This document shows, piece by piece, positions 6,920-14,699 of a DNA stretch of 23,292 nucleotides. The stretch comes from JBOGGN01 sp050744165. Lineage in GTDB: Bacteria > Actinomycetota > Acidimicrobiia > Acidimicrobiales > Palsa-688. Each line of letters opens with the position of its first letter. Positions within the stretch are counted from its first letter, which is position 1. The DNA is taken from contig JBOGGN010000469.1 in NCBI GenBank assembly GCA_050744165.1, positions 1 through 23,292 on the forward strand, in the 5' to 3' direction. Below the pieces are notes generated by a model. The model was not told where the DNA came from. It ran no database searches and worked only from the letters and a program-made list of their open reading frames with translations. The position numbers were made by a program, and so were the translations under genes.

Positions 6920-8662
6920 ATGACCGACCCCTTACCCACGGCGGGCGGGCCCCCGGCCGACCTCCCCACTCGCCCGCTCCTGCCCGGCCCGGCCATGCCT
7001 TCGGGGCCTGGCGGGCCTACCGGACCTGCCCGGCGCGGGCCGGCACCCCGCCACGGCGGCCGTCACTGGCGAGCCAGCCGCCGGATCGATCGCGGGCGGC
7101 TGCTGGTGGCCGGGGCCGCGGTGATCGCAGCCCTGCTCCTGCTGCCGTTGCTGCTCGTCATCCTGGACGCTCGCAGCGCCGGTTGGACCGAGATCCACCG
7201 GGTGCTCTTCCGCCGGCGCTCGTTCGTCCTGCTGCGCAACACGGTGGAGCTTTCCTTCCTGGTCGTGCTGGTGGCGGCCACCGTGGGCACCGCCGCGGCC
7301 TGCGCCACCGAGCGCAGCCGGCTGCCGCTTCGGCGTCTCTGGACGGTGCTCCTGGTGCTGCCCGTGGCCATCCCCGACTTCCTGGTGGGCTTCGCCTGGC
7401 ACACCATCGCCCCGACCGCCGATGCCCTGGTGGCGGCGACACTGGTGATGTCGCTCGGCACCTACCCGCTCGTCTACCTGCCGGTCGCCGCCGCCTTGCG
7501 CCGAGCCGACCCGGCGATGGAGGAAACGGCGTACAGCTTGGGCGTCGGCCGGCTGCAGACGTTCTTCCGTGTGACCCTGCCGCTGATCCGCACCGCCGTC
7601 ATGGGGGGCTGCGTCCTGGTCGCCCTCACCGTCATCTCGGAGTACGGCGCGTTCGAGATCCTCCGGTTCCAGACGTTCACCACCGAGGTCTTCGGAGAGT
7701 TTCAGACCGACGCCCGCGCCGCCGGCTCGCTTGCCATCCCACTGGTGTGCCTGGCGCTGCTGGTGCTCACCGTCGAGGGTCTGGTTCCTTCCCGTGGCGC
7801 CCCTGGGACCCGCATCTCCCGGGTCGCCGCCCCGGTGCGGCGGGGTTGGGGGACCGCCGCCGAGGTCGTCGGAGTCGGGGCGCTGGTGGCGCTGGCGGTG
7901 GGCGTGCCACTCGGCACCGTCGCCTACTGGATGGCGCAGAGCCACCACACGACCCTGCCGGCGGCCGCCACCGTCGCCACGGCCACCTGGACCACCGTGC
8001 GCTACAGCGCCGCCGGCGCCGCCATCGCGGTGCTGCTGGCCCTCCCGGTTGCCATGATGAGCTTCCGCCACTCGAGCAGCCCTCGCAAGCTGCTGGAACG
8101 CGCCACGTTCCTCACCCAGGCAGTCCCGGGCGTGGTGGTGGCCATCAGCCTGGTGTTCCTGGCCACTCACTATGCCTTTCGGCTGTACCAGAGCAGTGCC
8201 CTGCTGGTGGCTGCCTACGTCATCCTGCACTTCCCGCTGGCCCTGGTGTGCGTGAAAACCTCGGTGGCCCAGGCTCCCGCCCGGCTGGCCGACGTCGGCC
8301 GCTCGCTCGGTCGCAACCCCGTCGCAGTGTTCTTCCGGGTCACCCTGCCCTTGCTGACGCCGGGTTTGGTGGCCGGTTTCTGCCTTGTGTTCCTGACCGC
8401 GGTCACCGAGTTGACGGCGACGTTGGTGCTGGCTCCGATCGGTGTCCACACCCTCGCCACCCAGTTCTGGGCCTTCCAGAGCGAGGTCGCCTATGGGGCC
8501 GCAGCCCCCTACGCTTTGGTAATCGTGGCCATCGCGATGATCCCGGGCGCCCTGCTCGGCCTGTGGTTCGACCGGGCCAGCCACGGCCGCTCGAGCGGGT
8601 CCGCCCTGCCCAGCCCGACCAGCCCGCGCAGCCCGACCAGCCGGCCCTCGCTGGCGGCATGA
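6920..8662 (+). CDS. Ferric-iron ABC transporter permease, fused two-domain
   Basis: This 580-aa membrane protein forms the whole translocation pore. As in FbpB/SfuB proteins, two permease domains are fused in one chain, with about 12 hydrophobic segments. Each half carries an EAA-type coupling loop: EETAYSLGVGRLQTFFRVTLP in the first half and ADVGRSLGRNPVAVFFRVTLP in the second. These contact the ATPase. The first 55 residues are a Pro/Gly/Arg-rich, probably disordered cytoplasmic extension before the first helix (about 56-75). The C-terminus ends in a short SP-T-SPRSPTS repeat encoded by tandem DNA repeats (about 8605-8645). It lies 8 nt after the binding protein gene, and its stop overlaps the ATPase start (ATGA), so the subunits are made by coupled translation. 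Confidence 0.92.
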   Translation: MTDPLPTAGGPPADLPTRPLLPGPAMPSGPGGPTGPARRGPAPRHGGRHWRASRRIDRGRLLVAGAAVIAALLLLPLLLVILDARSAGWTEIHRVLFRRRSFVLLRNTVELSFLVVLVAATVGTAAACATERSRLPLRRLWTVLLVLPVAIPDFLVGFAWHTIAPTADALVAATLVMSLGTYPLVYLPVAAALRRADPAMEETAYSLGVGRLQTFFRVTLPLIRTAVMGGCVLVALTVISEYGAFEILRFQTFTTEVFGEFQTDARAAGSLAIPLVCLALLVLTVEGLVPSRGAPGTRISRVAAPVRRGWGTAAEVVGVGALVALAVGVPLGTVAYWMAQSHHTTLPAAATVATATWTTVRYSAAGAAIAVLLALPVAMMSFRHSSSPRKLLERATFLTQAVPGVVVAISLVFLATHYAFRLYQSSALLVAAYVILHFPLALVCVKTSVAQAPARLADVGRSLGRNPVAVFFRVTLPLLTPGLVAGFCLVFLTAVTELTATLVLAPIGVHTLATQFWAFQSEVAYGAAAPYALVIVAIAMIPGALLGLWFDRASHGRSSGSALPSPTSPRSPTSRPSLAA

Positions 8663-9735
8663 GCGCCCTCGAGATCCACGGCGTCGCCAAGCGCTACGGC
8701 GAGACGGCGGTGCTGGAGGATGTCAACCTGAGCGTCCCCGACGGCTCGACCACTGCCGTCCTTGGGGCCTCAGGAAGCGGCAAGACCACCCTCCTTCGGC
8801 TCATCGCGGGGTTCGACCAGGTCGACTCGGGCACCATCGCCATCGGCGGCCGCGTCGTCGACGACGGTCGGATGACGCTGCGGGCCCAGCACCGGGCGGT
8901 GGGCTATGTCCCCCAAGAGGGCGCCCTGTTCCCCCACCTCACGGTCGCCCGCAACGTCGGCTTCGGGGTGCCCGGGGCGGACCGCAGCCGGATCGACGAC
9001 ATGCTGGAGCTGGTCGGCCTGACGGCCCTGGCCCGGCGCTATCCCCACCAGCTGTCCGGTGGCCAGCAGCAGCGGGTGGCTCTGGCCCGGGCCCTGGCTA
9101 CACGGCCCCGGGTGGTCCTGCTCGACGAGCCGTTCAGTTCATTGGACGCCTCTATGCGGGCCGAGGTCCGCCAGGAGGTGGCCCGGGTCCTGGCCGCGGC
9201 CAATAGCACCACCGTCCTGGTCACCCACGACCAGGACGAGGCACTGGAGCTCGCCGATGGGATTGCGGTACTGCAAAACGGCCGGGTGGCGGCCCAGGCC
9301 GCGCCCCGCTCGATGTACGAGGACCCCGACGACTTGACGGCCGCGACCGCGCTCGGCGAGGCCAATCTGCTGCCCGCCGACATCGACGGCGACCGGGCCC
9401 GTTGCCTGCTGGGCTCGGTACCGCTCCGCCAGCCCAACGGGCTCGGTGGCCACGGAACGGGGACGCTGCTGCTGCGGCCCGAGCAGTTGGTCCTCGACCT
9501 GGAGGAAAGCGCCGGCGGGGTGAAGGCCATCGTGCAAGGGTCGCAATTCCACGGTCACGACATGCTGGTCGACGTGGTGATCGACGATGCGTCGCAGAGG
9601 AATTTGCTGGCCCGCGTGCCCGGCGACCTTGCTCTTGCGAGCGGCCAGGCGGTCTGGATCAGGGTGCGCGGCCTGGGGCGGGTGTGGTCCACCCTCGACC
9701 CCGCGGCGATCACCAACGGGCATTCCGAGGATTGA
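8659..9735 (+). CDS. Ferric-iron ABC transporter ATP-binding protein
   Basis: This 358-aa cytoplasmic ATPase, FbpC-like, drives the importer. Motifs in order: aromatic Y13, Walker A GASGSGKT (36-43), Q-loop Q86, signature LSGGQ (132-136), Walker B ending L155-D156-E157, and switch H190 in VTHDQDEA. The region after about residue 240 is the small C-terminal TOBE-type domain of this group, with LLLRPEQLVLD. The start is the ATG that overlaps the permease stop. The open frame extends far upstream, but that part is antiparallel-free overlap with the permease and shows no family sequence. FbpC, PotA and SfuC ATPases are similar, so the substrate call depends on the adjacent binding protein. Confidence 0.92.
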   Translation: MSALEIHGVAKRYGETAVLEDVNLSVPDGSTTAVLGASGSGKTTLLRLIAGFDQVDSGTIAIGGRVVDDGRMTLRAQHRAVGYVPQEGALFPHLTVARNVGFGVPGADRSRIDDMLELVGLTALARRYPHQLSGGQQQRVALARALATRPRVVLLDEPFSSLDASMRAEVRQEVARVLAAANSTTVLVTHDQDEALELADGIAVLQNGRVAAQAAPRSMYEDPDDLTAATALGEANLLPADIDGDRARCLLGSVPLRQPNGLGGHGTGTLLLRPEQLVLDLEESAGGVKAIVQGSQFHGHDMLVDVVIDDASQRNLLARVPGDLALASGQAVWIRVRGLGRVWSTLDPAAITNGHSED

Positions 9736-9745
9736 GCCGGCATCT

Positions 9746-9765
9746 GAGGGCTTAGCGAGGCCCTC
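9746..9765. terminator. Bidirectional hairpin between convergent genes
   Basis: An 8-bp stem with one G-U pair (GAGGGCTT / AGGCCCTC) and an AGCG loop fills most of the 33-bp gap between the ATPase stop and the convergent glutamate dehydrogenase stop. It can form on both strands and probably ends both transcripts. There is no T-run. Confidence 0.5.
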
Positions 9766-9768
9766 GCC

Positions 9769-12700
9769 CTATGCGCCCGGCCCGATCGATTTGACGAGGT
9801 CGGAGACGGCCCGCACGGCAATGGCCGCCAGCGCCACGCGGGTCTCCGCCGACGCCTCCGGGTCGTGGAGCAGACTGGCCAGCTTCAAGAAGTGGGCCCG
9901 CTGCGACGCTGGGCCGTCGAGCCAACGGCGCATGGCCTCAGCCGGATCCAGAGCCGCCGGAAGCCCATCGGCGGTGGCGACTGATCCTGCCCGGAGAGAG
10001 GACAGAACTGCGAGGCGCTGCAGATCGAGCAGGTCGTCCTCCAGCCGCCGCAGCTGCCATCGGCCCCAGCGACTGCTGACCGCCAGGCGGCTCATGGCCT
10101 GGCGGAACGCCGTCAGCTCGAGTCCCTGGTCGAACGCCTGGAACGCCCCGAGGATCTCCTCCACGCCATCGACGAGGCGTCCCGCCAGGCGTGTCACGCG
10201 GCCCAGGTCCGCCGCCAGCGCCAACATTGGCAACCGCCCGAACTCCTCGGCGTCGGCGTCGGGCACCCCTTGGGCCGCCAGTTCCTTCACGAGGGGCGCC
10301 ACGTCGTGCCGGTCTCCCTCGTCAAGGCGGAGCACGACGGCCCGATCATCCTCGACCTCCGACGCCAGTGACGGATCCGCCAGGTATCGCCGAGCCAGCG
10401 TGTGCACCGCCTGGGCGATCTGGAACTCCAGCACCGCTTCGGCGTCCGCCGACACGACCTCGGCGAGGTCCTCCAGCCGCCGCCACCGGTGATCGGCGCC
10501 GAGCACCAGGCGGGCGGCCCAGTAGGCGGCCGCCACCGCGCCCAGCCCGACGCCGAACTCGTCGGCGGTCTCATGGGCCCAGGTGATGCCCATCCGGTCG
10601 ATCATCTCGCTGGCCACCCGGGTCGCCGCCAGCTGGCGGTACAGGCGATGGTGGGGGACCAAGTCGGCGAAGCGGGCCATGATCGACGGCGGGAAGTAGT
10701 CGCGGACAGTGACCTCGACGGCCGGATCGGCGACCAGCGGCGAGACCTCCAAGGCGTCGGCCAGGTCGGACTTGGCCATGGCCAGCAGGACGGCAGCCTC
10801 GGGGCGGGTGAGCCCGGCTCCGGCGGTTCGGCGCACACCCATCTCTTCGGGCGAGGGCAAAGACTCCACCTTGCGGTCCAGCCGACCTTCGGCCTCCAGG
10901 GCCGCCATCAGCGCGTCGTAGGCGTCGAGGTCGACGGCGCTGGCGGGTACCGCCCGGGTCACCGCCAGCGCGGTGAGGCCGATGTCCTCCAGCACCGCGG
11001 CGCCGACGTCGTCCTCCACCGAAGCCAGCAGCTGGTTGCGTTCGTCGTAGCTGATCTGTCCCTGCTCCACCGCCAAGCCCAACAGAATCTTGAGGTTGAC
11101 CTCGTAGTCAGAGGTGGCCACCCCGGCCGCGTTATCGACGAAGTCAGTGTTGATGCGCCCGCCGCGGCGGGAGTAGACAATGCGGGCACGCTGGGTAAAG
11201 CCCAGGTTGCCGCCCTCGGCCACGACCCGGGCCCGCACCTGATCGGCGTCCACCCGGACGGCATCGTTGGCCCGGTCACCGACGTCGGCGTGGGACTCGC
11301 TCGGTGCCTTCACAAAGGTTCCGATCCCTCCCAGCCACAGCAGGTCCGCGGCCGAGGTCAGGATGGCGGCGACCAACTGCGGTGGGCTGACCGCCGCCGA
11401 CCGGAGGCCGACCGCGGCCTGGGCTTGCGGGGACAGGACGATCTCCTTGCTGGTCCGCGACCACACGCCCCCACCTTCGGAGAGGACGGCGCGGTCGTAG
11501 TCCTCCCAACTCGACCCGGGGAGGGCGAACAGCCGGCTCCGCTCCGCGAAGGAGGTCTCGGGATCGGGCCGTGGGTCCACGAAAATGTGGCGGTAGTCGA
11601 AGGCCGCGATCAGCTTCATGGTGTGGCTGCGCAGCATGCCGTTGCCGAACACGTCGCCTGACATGTCTCCGACGCCAGTGACCCGGATCTCCTCCTTTTC
11701 GGGGTCGATCCCGAGCTGGCGGAAATGCTGGCGGGCGGCCACCCAAGCACCGCGGGCAGTGATGCCCATCGCCTTGTGGTCGTAGCCACGGCTGCCGCCC
11801 GACGCAAAGGCGTCACCCAGCCAGAAATGGTGCTCGTCGCTGATCTCGTTGGCCAAGTCGCTGAACGTCGCCGTCCCCCGGTCGGCCGCCACGACCAAGT
11901 AGGTGTCCTCCCCGTCCCGGGGCCGGACGCCTCGAGGCGCCACCGCGTGACCGCCGATCACGTTGTCGGTCACGTCCAGGAGAGCGCTGATGAACAAGCG
12001 GTAGCACTCCCGGATCTCGGTCTTCAGGTCGACCGGCGGCCGGCCCAAGCCGGCCGTCCCGTATGGACCGTCGCCCGCCGCCACGTGCTTGCAGAAGTAC
12101 CCGCCCTTGGCGCCGGTGGGCACGATGCCCGCGTTCTTCAGCACCTGCGCCCGCACCAGGCCCAGCACCTCGGTCCGCAGGTCGTCCTGGCGGTCGCTCC
12201 ACCGGATGCCGCCCCGGGCGATGGGCCCGCCCCGCAGGTGCAGCCCCTCAACCCGGGGCGAGTACACGAAGGTCTCCACGTGCGGCCGGGGCGGCGGCAA
12301 CTCGGGCACTTGGGCGGAATCCAGCTTCAGGGCCAGCGTCGGCAACCTCATGCCTTCGGGGGTGCGGGCGAAGTGGCTGGTGCGCGTCGTTGCGTCGACC
12401 AGCGCCAAGTACGCCCGCAGCACCTGATCCTGCTCAAGGCGCTCGACGGCCGACAAGCTGGCCAGCACCGCCTCGCGGGCGGCCGCCTCCGAGCTGGCGC
12501 AAGCACCGGCCGCATCGCCCGGCCCCACCGCGCGGTCGCCGGCGGCCAGCTCCCCCTCGCCGGTGTCGTTGGCGGCGGCAACCCGATCCCCCGCGGCTGC
12601 AGGATCGAAACGGGCCCGGAAGTACGCGACCAGCGCCCCCGCCACCTCCGGAAACTGCACCAGCGGATCGTCCAGCTGGCGGTCGCTCCAGGGCGTGCCC

Positions 12701-13350
12701 ACGTGGCGGCGGTAGCGGCGATAGGCCCGCAGCACCACGACCTCGTGCCAGTCGAGCTCAGCGCAGACCACCAGGCGGTTCAGCGAGTCGACCTCGGAGT
12801 GTCCCGCCCACGCCGCCTGGACGGCGGCAACCAGCCGGGGACCGTCGGCGACGGGGTCGAAGCGGGGCCACAGCCGCGCTCGAAGCCCGAAATCGTCGAG
12901 GTGGACCACGGTGCGGCCGTCGGCCGAGCGCAGGTGGTGAGGCACCGCCTCGACGACGGTGAGCCCGAAGCTCTCGAGCACCGGCAGGAAGCTCGACAGC
13001 TCGACGGCCTGGCGCCCGTACAGGCGGAAGCGGAACATTCCCGCCCCGGGGTCCGGGTCGGCCTGCACCGCCATCCGCCGATCCGCCACCCCAGCACCCG
13101 GCTCCGCACCGACCACCCCGCCCGCTTCGCCAGGACCAGAACCAACCCCGCCAAGCAGCGCCCGAACTTCAAGCAGGTCAGCGGCCGCCTCCGCCGGAGC
13201 GGTCCGCTCCACGTAGCTGCCCGGCACCTGCGCCGTGAACTCCTGGGCCAGCTGCTCGGCGCCCTCGACTCCGGCCGCGTCGAGGGCCGCCCGTAGCCCC
13301 TCGACCCACCAACGCGGCCCCTCTGTCACCGAAAGTTCAGCATCGCGCAC
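9769..13350 (-). CDS. gdh: NAD-specific glutamate dehydrogenase, large type, N-terminally short
   Basis: This enzyme oxidises glutamate to 2-oxoglutarate and ammonia with NAD and belongs to the large bacterial GDH (GDH-180) family. An ACT-like segment (FRFRLYGRQAVELSS) begins near 105, followed by helical linker regions. The catalytic domain has GAKGGYFCK with K415 and K421, IGGHAVAPRGVRPRDGEDTYLVVAADRG, the nucleotide-binding GVGDMSGDVFGNGML from 559, and WLGGIGTFVK. The large C-terminal helical domain follows. The protein has 1193 residues against about 1600 for the family; the first ACT-like domains are missing. The shortfall looks real: the GTG at 13350 is the first usable start after an in-frame stop at 13402-13404, and the space upstream is occupied by the divergent egtA leader. 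The long ACT modules are associated with regulation, so catalysis could be intact. It appears monocistronic. Confidence 0.9.
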   Translation of the reverse strand: MRDAELSVTEGPRWWVEGLRAALDAAGVEGAEQLAQEFTAQVPGSYVERTAPAEAAADLLEVRALLGGVGSGPGEAGGVVGAEPGAGVADRRMAVQADPDPGAGMFRFRLYGRQAVELSSFLPVLESFGLTVVEAVPHHLRSADGRTVVHLDDFGLRARLWPRFDPVADGPRLVAAVQAAWAGHSEVDSLNRLVVCAELDWHEVVVLRAYRRYRRHVGTPWSDRQLDDPLVQFPEVAGALVAYFRARFDPAAAGDRVAAANDTGEGELAAGDRAVGPGDAAGACASSEAAAREAVLASLSAVERLEQDQVLRAYLALVDATTRTSHFARTPEGMRLPTLALKLDSAQVPELPPPRPHVETFVYSPRVEGLHLRGGPIARGGIRWSDRQDDLRTEVLGLVRAQVLKNAGIVPTGAKGGYFCKHVAAGDGPYGTAGLGRPPVDLKTEIRECYRLFISALLDVTDNVIGGHAVAPRGVRPRDGEDTYLVVAADRGTATFSDLANEISDEHHFWLGDAFASGGSRGYDHKAMGITARGAWVAARQHFRQLGIDPEKEEIRVTGVGDMSGDVFGNGMLRSHTMKLIAAFDYRHIFVDPRPDPETSFAERSRLFALPGSSWEDYDRAVLSEGGGVWSRTSKEIVLSPQAQAAVGLRSAAVSPPQLVAAILTSAADLLWLGGIGTFVKAPSESHADVGDRANDAVRVDADQVRARVVAEGGNLGFTQRARIVYSRRGGRINTDFVDNAAGVATSDYEVNLKILLGLAVEQGQISYDERNQLLASVEDDVGAAVLEDIGLTALAVTRAVPASAVDLDAYDALMAALEAEGRLDRKVESLPSPEEMGVRRTAGAGLTRPEAAVLLAMAKSDLADALEVSPLVADPAVEVTVRDYFPPSIMARFADLVPHHRLYRQLAATRVASEMIDRMGITWAHETADEFGVGLGAVAAAYWAARLVLGADHRWRRLEDLAEVVSADAEAVLEFQIAQAVHTLARRYLADPSLASEVEDDRAVVLRLDEGDRHDVAPLVKELAAQGVPDADAEEFGRLPMLALAADLGRVTRLAGRLVDGVEEILGAFQAFDQGLELTAFRQAMSRLAVSSRWGRWQLRRLEDDLLDLQRLAVLSSLRAGSVATADGLPAALDPAEAMRRWLDGPASQRAHFLKLASLLHDPEASAETRVALAAIAVRAVSDLVKSIGPGA

Positions 13351-13472
13351 CGGCCGATAACCAGAAAGTGATCCGCAACGCCTTCGCGGTTCGTAGCTTG
13401 GTCACCGAAGCAAGCGGGTACCCCTCCAAGGACAGCAACCCGCCACCACGATCCGAAAACAAGGAGGAGCAG
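13351..13472 (+). promoter_or_regulatory. Structured 5' leader of the ergothioneine operon
   Basis: This stretch lies between the divergent gdh start and the small ORF before egtA. It holds a bulged hairpin (CTTCGcGGT 13382-13390 / ACCGAAG 13404-13410) and a second hairpin (GCGGGT 13414-13419 / ACCCGC 13438-13443). The second hairpin's 18-nt loop contains CCCCTCC (13421-13427), which can pair with the GGAGG of the Shine-Dalgarno at 13461-13469. I could not identify a convincing promoter on either strand and recognise no known riboswitch class. Confidence 0.35.
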
Positions 13473-13556
13473 ATGGCGCCGTACTTCGGCTTGCAGCTCT
13501 GGCTTGCACCCGTCCGCAACGCGGCTTGGGTATCGGCCCAATGTGGGCACCGCTGA
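13473..13556 (+). CDS. Candidate leader peptide upstream of egtA (27 aa)
   Basis: An ATG at 13473 follows an ideal ribosome site, AAGGAGGAG (13461-13469), 5 nt after the AGGAGG core. This is the strongest in the window. The 27-codon frame ends Gln-Cys-Gly-His-Arg-TGA; the Cys, Gly and His codons are 13542-13550. The TGA lies 3 nt before the egtA ATG and in the same frame, while egtA has no clear ribosome site of its own, so translation may be coupled. Cysteine and histidine are the precursors of ergothioneine, which suggests an attenuating leader peptide. Alternatives are a former N-terminal extension of EgtA cut off by the TGA, or a chance ORF. The peptide resembles no protein I know. Confidence 0.45.
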   Translation: MAPYFGLQLWLAPVRNAAWVSAQCGHR

Positions 13557-13559
13557 TCG

Positions 13560-14699
13560 ATGCCAGCCCCGAAAAGACAGCTGGATCTGGATGACGCCTG
13601 CTCGCTGATCGCAACTTGCGGCTTCGGAGACCCCGGAGCGCACGTCAACGGCAGCCACAAGACGGTGGGCGTCGAGTTGGAAAGCTTCACGGTCCCCGCG
13701 ATCGACCCCGCCCAACTCCCCCACCCGGACCTTCCCGCCGGCAGCCGCCTCACCTTCGAGCCCGGGGGCCAGGTGGAGTTGAGTTCGCCCCCCGCCCACA
13801 CCGTGGCCGCGGCGTGCGACTACATGAGCGCCGACCTGCGAGCGCTCCGGGAGGCCTTTTCCTCGGTCGGGGTGGAGTTGGTGCAAGCGGGCCTGGCGAC
13901 CGGCGAACCGCGACGGTGCATGGATTCGCCCCGGTACCAGGCCATGGAGGCCTACTTCGACCGCCAGTGGTCCGATCCCGGGCGGACGATGATGTGCGCC
14001 ACCGCTTCGGTCCAGGTGAACCTGGGGCTGGGATCGGGCGACCGGGCTCGTCGGCGATGGCGGGCGGCCAACGTGCTCGGCCCGGCGCTGGCGGCTGCGT
14101 TCACGGCGTCGCCGAACGAGATGGGGTGCGGGAGCACCCGCCTTGCCACCTGGCTGCGCCTCGACCCGAGCCGCACCGCCCCGGTGCCCTCCGACGGCGA
14201 CCCCCGGCGCGACTGGGTGGACTACGCCCTCGGCGCCGACGTCATGCTCATTCGGACCGATGGCGGTGAGGCGGTACCCGTCGACGAGCCGCTGACTGCC
14301 CGCGATTGGGTCGCCGGCGGACACGCCCTCGGCTGGCCGACCGCGGACGACGTGAAATACCACCTGACGACCCTGTTCCCGCCGGTACGGCCCCGTGGCT
14401 GGCTGGAACTGAGGATGATGGACGCCCTCCCCGACCCATGGTGGCGGGTGCCGGTGGCGGTGGCTGCCGCCCTGGTCGACGACAACGAGGCGGTGGCCGC
14501 CTGCGAGGCGGTCGCCGACCGGTGGTGCGAGGCGGCGGATGAGGGCCTCGCCGACCCCCTTCTGGCGGCCGCGGTGGCCACCTGCGCCGACGCCGCGCTC
14601 GGTGGTCTCGACCGGGTGGGCACCGACCTCCGCACCACGGTGCTGGTCGAGGAGTGGGCCATCACGGCCCGGAAAGGGTGCGAGCCGCCGTGGCGATGA
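13560..14699 (+). CDS. egtA: Glutamate-cysteine ligase EgtA
   Basis: EgtA joins glutamate and cysteine with ATP to gamma-glutamylcysteine, the sulfur donor that EgtB attaches to hercynine. The 379-aa protein belongs to the GCS2 ligase family. Typical segments: TVGVELESFTV (about 35-45) with the family glutamates, RLTFEPGGQVELSSPP (63-78), TASVQVNLGLG around 150, and a C-terminal WLELRMMDALPDPWW. The ATG at 13560 gives an N-terminus of normal length for EgtA, and the gene heads egtA-egtB-egtC-egtD. No ribosome site precedes it, only the TGA of the small ORF 3 nt away. Its own stop overlaps the egtB start (ATGA). Call based on family motifs and the cluster. Confidence 0.93.
   Translation: MPAPKRQLDLDDACSLIATCGFGDPGAHVNGSHKTVGVELESFTVPAIDPAQLPHPDLPAGSRLTFEPGGQVELSSPPAHTVAAACDYMSADLRALREAFSSVGVELVQAGLATGEPRRCMDSPRYQAMEAYFDRQWSDPGRTMMCATASVQVNLGLGSGDRARRRWRAANVLGPALAAAFTASPNEMGCGSTRLATWLRLDPSRTAPVPSDGDPRRDWVDYALGADVMLIRTDGGEAVPVDEPLTARDWVAGGHALGWPTADDVKYHLTTLFPPVRPRGWLELRMMDALPDPWWRVPVAVAAALVDDNEAVAACEAVADRWCEAADEGLADPLLAAAVATCADAALGGLDRVGTDLRTTVLVEEWAITARKGCEPPWR

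Noticed and set aside
6932..8584. Minus-strand open frame of 550 codons opposite the permease
   Set aside because: Rich in Gln/His/Gly/Asp, a reverse image of the hydrophobic permease codons; no domain recognised.
6871..8658. N-terminal extension of the iron ABC ATPase
   Set aside because: The frame is open upstream but overlaps the permease gene and encodes Pro/Arg-rich sequence; the ATGA overlap at 8659 gives a standard ATPase N-terminus.
11725..13296. Long open frame on the plus strand opposite gdh (523 codons)
   Set aside because: It is a GC-rich antisense shadow: no recognisable domain, His/Arg/Gly/Pro-biased composition, and the minus strand encodes clear GDH motifs.
13473..14699. In-frame TGA between the small ORF and egtA as a selenocysteine or read-through codon
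   Set aside because: EgtA from 13560 already has a normal length, no Sec-type context is visible, and two separate ORFs explain the arrangement better.
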